Assembly: GCF_000313755.1 (NCBI RefSeq)
Contig: NZ_AMZB01000075.1
Coordinates: forward strand, 1 to 35,452
Length of the DNA stretch: 35,452 nt
DNA from: Pseudomonas nitroreducens TX1
GTDB taxonomy: Bacteria > Pseudomonadota > Gammaproteobacteria > Pseudomonadales > Pseudomonadaceae
Direction of reading: 5' to 3'
Shown here: positions 32,305-35,452 of the stretch, piece by piece
Position numbering within the stretch: the stretch's first letter is position 1
Layout: each line of letters begins with the position of its first letter
Position numbers and translations under genes: made by a program
Notes under the pieces: generated by a model
Database searches by the model: none
Seen by the model: the letters and a program-made list of their open reading frames with translations, nothing else
Told to the model about the DNA's origin: nothing

Positions 32305-33165
32305 TCAGATCATCGGGTCCCAGCGCTGCGACCAGTCCGGGTCCTGCGCCACCACCTCGCGCAGCAGTGCGAAGGCCTGCTGCAGCGCTTGCGTATCGCG
32401 GTCGCGCGAGTAGACGAGATAAGTCGGGTAGCTAAACTCCGGCGCCTTGGGCACCCGGCGCAGCACCTTGCGGTCCAGGTAGCTCTGCACCACCCGCGTG
32501 CGGAAGTAGCCCGAGCCGCCGTTCTCCAGCATGTACTGCAACGCCAGCGGGCCGAGGTTGAACGATACCGGCGCCTTGGCCAGCTCCGGCAGCGCGCTGT
32601 CGTGCTGCTGGCGGAAACCGTCGCCCCAGTCGATATAGACATAGGGCTCGGGGTTCTGCGCGCGGACCAGGATCAGTTTCTCCTCCAGCAACTGTTCCAC
32701 CTGCATGCCCGGCCAGTAGGTCGGCTGGTAGACCAGGGCGGCGTCCATCACGCCCAGCTCCAGCTGGCGCAGCAGGCTCGGGCCGTCGCCTATCTCGGCG
32801 CGCACCGCGTGGTCGCCGATCACCTGGCGGATGCGGCTGACCCAGCGCAGCATCAGCGGGTTGCACAGGCTCACCTCGCCACCGATGTGCAGCACGTTAT
32901 GAATGCCCTCGGGCAGCGGCAGATCGCGCTGGGCCGACTCCCAGGTCTGCAGGATCTGGTTGGCGTAGGTGACGAACGCCTCGCCGTCCGGGGTCAGGCG
33001 CGCGCCGGCGCGGTTGCGCACGAACAGCGTGCAGTTGAGATGCGCCTCCAGCTTCTGCACCCGTGCGGTGACGGCGGTCTGGGTGATGTGCATGCGCTCG
33101 GCAGCGGCGACGAAGCTGCCGTGGCGGACGATTTCCAGGAAGGTACGGGTGAGGTCGATGTCCAT
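32305..33165 (-). CDS. LysR family transcriptional regulator
   Basis: This regulator has 286 residues. The winged helix is at about 1-60 (FLEIVRHGSFVAAAERMHIT, TAVTARVQKLE) and the linker has the normal LTPDGEAF. The substrate domain (about 88-286) includes LELGVMDAALVYQP and YVYIDWGDGFRQQH, the latter typical of a subgroup found near the HPP or respiratory genes in Pseudomonas. Codon use is again like the core. It lies 55 bases downstream of the HPP-CBS gene on the same strand, so the two may be co-transcribed. The target is unknown. Confidence 0.92.
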   Translation of the reverse strand: MDIDLTRTFLEIVRHGSFVAAAERMHITQTAVTARVQKLEAHLNCTLFVRNRAGARLTPDGEAFVTYANQILQTWESAQRDLPLPEGIHNVLHIGGEVSLCNPLMLRWVSRIRQVIGDHAVRAEIGDGPSLLRQLELGVMDAALVYQPTYWPGMQVEQLLEEKLILVRAQNPEPYVYIDWGDGFRQQHDSALPELAKAPVSFNLGPLALQYMLENGGSGYFRTRVVQSYLDRKVLRRVPKAPEFSYPTYLVYSRDRDTQALQQAFALLREVVAQDPDWSQRWDPMI

Positions 33166-33220
33166 TCGGAAGCTTTTGCGTGAATCAGGCAGCCAGTTTA
33201 GCGTCCCGGTGTTTCCCAGG

Positions 33221-34354
33221 TCAGCCCAGGTGGCTGAGCAGGTCGCGTTCGAGGGCGGCGATCAGGTCGGTCTGGGTGATCACGCCCACCAGCTCGCCGC
33301 GCTCCAGCACCGGCAGGCAGTGCAGGCCGTGATCGGAAAGCAGCGGGATCAGCTCCACCGCATGGGTATCGGCGTCCACGTGCAGCACCGGGCTGGTCAT
33401 CACCTCGCCCAGCAGGCGGTCGCGGCGCAGGCCGATGCCGCCAAGCAGGCGTTTCCACCAGACGCTCCGGGGCACCAGCAGGTCGATCAGGCTGACGATG
33501 CCGACCAGCCGGCGATCTTCGTCGAGGATCGGCAGGGCCTTCAGGTGGTGCTTCACCAATAGGCGTAGGGCCTGGCTGAGCGGTGTTTCCGGCGAGGCGC
33601 AGATCAGGTCGCGCGACATCACCTCCCGCGCGCGGGTGTCGCCCATGTTGCGGCGCAGGGCGTGGCGCTCGGTGCTGCGAACGATGCGTTCCAGATCGTC
33701 ACGGGTGATGTCGACGAAGCCGTCCAGCTCGTCCAGCGCCCGGTCGAGGTCGGCGGCCTGGATGCCGACCCGCGCGCCGGGGGCCGGGTCCTGGGTCTGG
33801 TGGTTGTCCGGCGCGAGGCTGCGGCGGCGAGGGTAGGGCATGCGCGTCAGGTTGTTGAACAGCAGGGCCAGCAGCACCAGGCCGAGGCCGCCGCTGATGG
33901 CCGGCAGCGTTGCCATCCAGATCGGCTGGCCGGGCAGGGGCGAGGCGAAGACCATGCAGAAGGCCAGCGCGCCGCCCGGCGGATGCAGGCAGCGCAGCGG
34001 GTACATCAGCAGCAGGCTCAGGCCCAGGGCGAGGGCCGCGCTGGCGATGCCGGCGGGTAGCCAGAAGCCGATCAACAGCGCCACCAGCGATGCGCACAGG
34101 TAGCTGCCGATCACCGACCAGGGCTGGGCGAGGGCGCCGGAAGAAACCGCGAACAGCAGCACTGCCGAGGCGGCCCAGGGACCGGCGAAGTGCAGCGCCA
34201 CCGAGGAGCCGAACAGCACGCCGCAGGTGGCGGCGCTGAGCAGGAAGCCCAGGCTGGCCCCGGTAGAGGCGCGCAACCATTCGCGTGGACGGGTATGGGG
34301 GATGTCGGGCAGGTACGCGGCGGCGCGGTGCCGCCAGCCGGTGAGGGCAGGCAT
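33221..34354 (-). CDS. HPP family membrane protein with two CBS domains
   Basis: This is an inner-membrane protein of 377 residues from MPALTGW. Four hydrophobic segments (about 30-165) form the HPP domain, with the name-giving HPP in RCLHPPGGALAF near residues 117-128. Two CBS domains follow at about 245-300 (VMSRDLICASPETPLSQAL) and about 315-375 (VMTSPVLHVDADTHAVEL), which would bind adenosine nucleotides and report energy state. HPP proteins of plastids and cyanobacteria transport nitrite; transport in this bacterial fusion is inferred. No clear ribosome site was seen, so the start is chosen by homology to the usual N-terminus. A terminator lies just upstream. Confidence 0.88.
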   Translation of the reverse strand: MPALTGWRHRAAAYLPDIPHTRPREWLRASTGASLGFLLSAATCGVLFGSSVALHFAGPWAASAVLLFAVSSGALAQPWSVIGSYLCASLVALLIGFWLPAGIASAALALGLSLLLMYPLRCLHPPGGALAFCMVFASPLPGQPIWMATLPAISGGLGLVLLALLFNNLTRMPYPRRRSLAPDNHQTQDPAPGARVGIQAADLDRALDELDGFVDITRDDLERIVRSTERHALRRNMGDTRAREVMSRDLICASPETPLSQALRLLVKHHLKALPILDEDRRLVGIVSLIDLLVPRSVWWKRLLGGIGLRRDRLLGEVMTSPVLHVDADTHAVELIPLLSDHGLHCLPVLERGELVGVITQTDLIAALERDLLSHLG

Positions 34355-34373
34355 CGGAAGGTCCGGAGCAGAG

Positions 34374-34405
34374 ATTGAAAAAAACGGGCTCCAGGGAAAG
34401 AGCCC
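34374..34405 (-). terminator. Terminator downstream of the ccoN unit
   Basis: GAGCCC (34400-34405) pairs with GGGCTC (34386-34391); on the minus strand a run TTTTTTT follows. It ends the ccoN plus small-protein transcript and separates it from the HPP gene. A second palindrome, GTGCCGA-AA-TCGGCAC, is at 34412-34427. Confidence 0.75.
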
Positions 34406-34490
34406 TGCAAGGTGCCGAAATCGGCACTCGGGGAGGCCCCGTCCCTGGGGCTGGAAAGCAACAGCGCTGGAAGTCAAAGACGCTGGGAAA

Positions 34491-34697
34491 TCAGGCGCGC
34501 ATTCGGCAGGACGGTGGCGGTTCCGGCAGCGGCTGGACGATCCGTTCGCAGTGCCGCCCGGTGGCCGCGCTCATGCGCCGTGCGGCTTCAGGGTCGTCGG
34601 CGAAGGGCAGCAGCGCCGCCTGTTCGTCAGCGTCCCGGCGGCAGGCTCGCCAGCAGGCAACGGCGCAGGCGATCAGGCCGATGAGGCTCAGCAGCAT
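34491..34697 (-). CDS. Small membrane-anchored protein behind ccoN
   Basis: This protein has 68 residues. One membrane segment at the very N-terminus (MLLSLIGLIACAVACW) is followed by a polar, Arg- and Pro-rich tail. GAGGAG lies six bases before the ATG and only ten bases separate it from the ccoN stop, so the two are co-transcribed. It is not CcoQ by sequence and no ccoO or ccoP follows. P. aeruginosa has a comparable small gene next to an orphan ccoN (ccoN4), which I recall from general knowledge. A role in assembly or stability of the isoform is inferred. Confidence 0.7.
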   Translation of the reverse strand: MLLSLIGLIACAVACWRACRRDADEQAALLPFADDPEAARRMSAATGRHCERIVQPLPEPPPSCRMRA

Positions 34698-34707
34698 CTG
34701 ATTCTCC

Positions 34708-35452
<745 letters not shown>

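Overview
The window looks like chromosome of a high-GC gammaproteobacterium, most probably a Pseudomonas close to the P. aeruginosa / P. nitroreducens / P. citronellolis side of the genus. The reasons are the strong G/C bias at third codon positions, REP-type palindromes with the core GAGCGAGCTTGCTCGC, an aldehyde dehydrogenase that reads like Pseudomonas KauB/PuuC, a YceH protein, a CcoN subunit of a cbb3 oxidase, and a dense set of GntR, LysR, AraC and MarR regulators. Species is inferred, not shown.

Left part (1-8602): a catabolic locus. A GntR/FCD repressor (269-955) is divergent from a four-gene polyamine-type ABC importer (ATPase, two permeases, binding protein; 1096-4959). After a REP pair come two amidohydrolases with a 4-base overlap (5168-7863) and a flavin-reductase-like protein (7875-8546). 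A bidirectional terminator closes the locus. The layout suggests import and stepwise hydrolysis of a cationic or N-heterocyclic compound. The second amidohydrolase lacks the first metal-binding HxH.

Second part (8622-14836): an APC permease and a PuuC-like aldehyde dehydrogenase on the minus strand face a GntR/FCD regulator and a soluble cache-domain protein, as expected for an amine or amino-aldehyde pathway. YceH and a 100-residue conserved-looking protein follow, ending in a strong terminator.

Middle part (about 14847-32180): an accessory patchwork with more mixed codon use, many broken genes and several complete regulator-plus-target modules. It begins with what resembles an eroded tmRNA 3' end. 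Modules are: HxlR regulator; an AraC/GlxA-type regulator divergent from two SDR enzymes and an MFS exporter; an AraC regulator divergent from an AhpD-like protein and a glutaredoxin; an orphan FimB-sized tyrosine recombinase; a LysR/EamA pair; and a MarR regulator with a hotdog thioesterase, an aldo/keto reductase and a broken Bcr/CflA exporter. Two promoters in the last module carry the same paired operator. Remains of a phage lysis cassette and of an HD-domain gene lie at its right end. Broken genes include an inositol-phosphatase-family gene, a secreted protein, a quinone-reductase tail, the exporter, the lysis genes and the HD gene.

Right part (32305-35452): back to core-like sequence, all on the minus strand: a LysR regulator, an HPP-CBS membrane protein, a 68-residue protein and the C-terminal part of CcoN, which runs off the window. 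CcoN is not followed by ccoO, so it looks like an orphan isoform gene.
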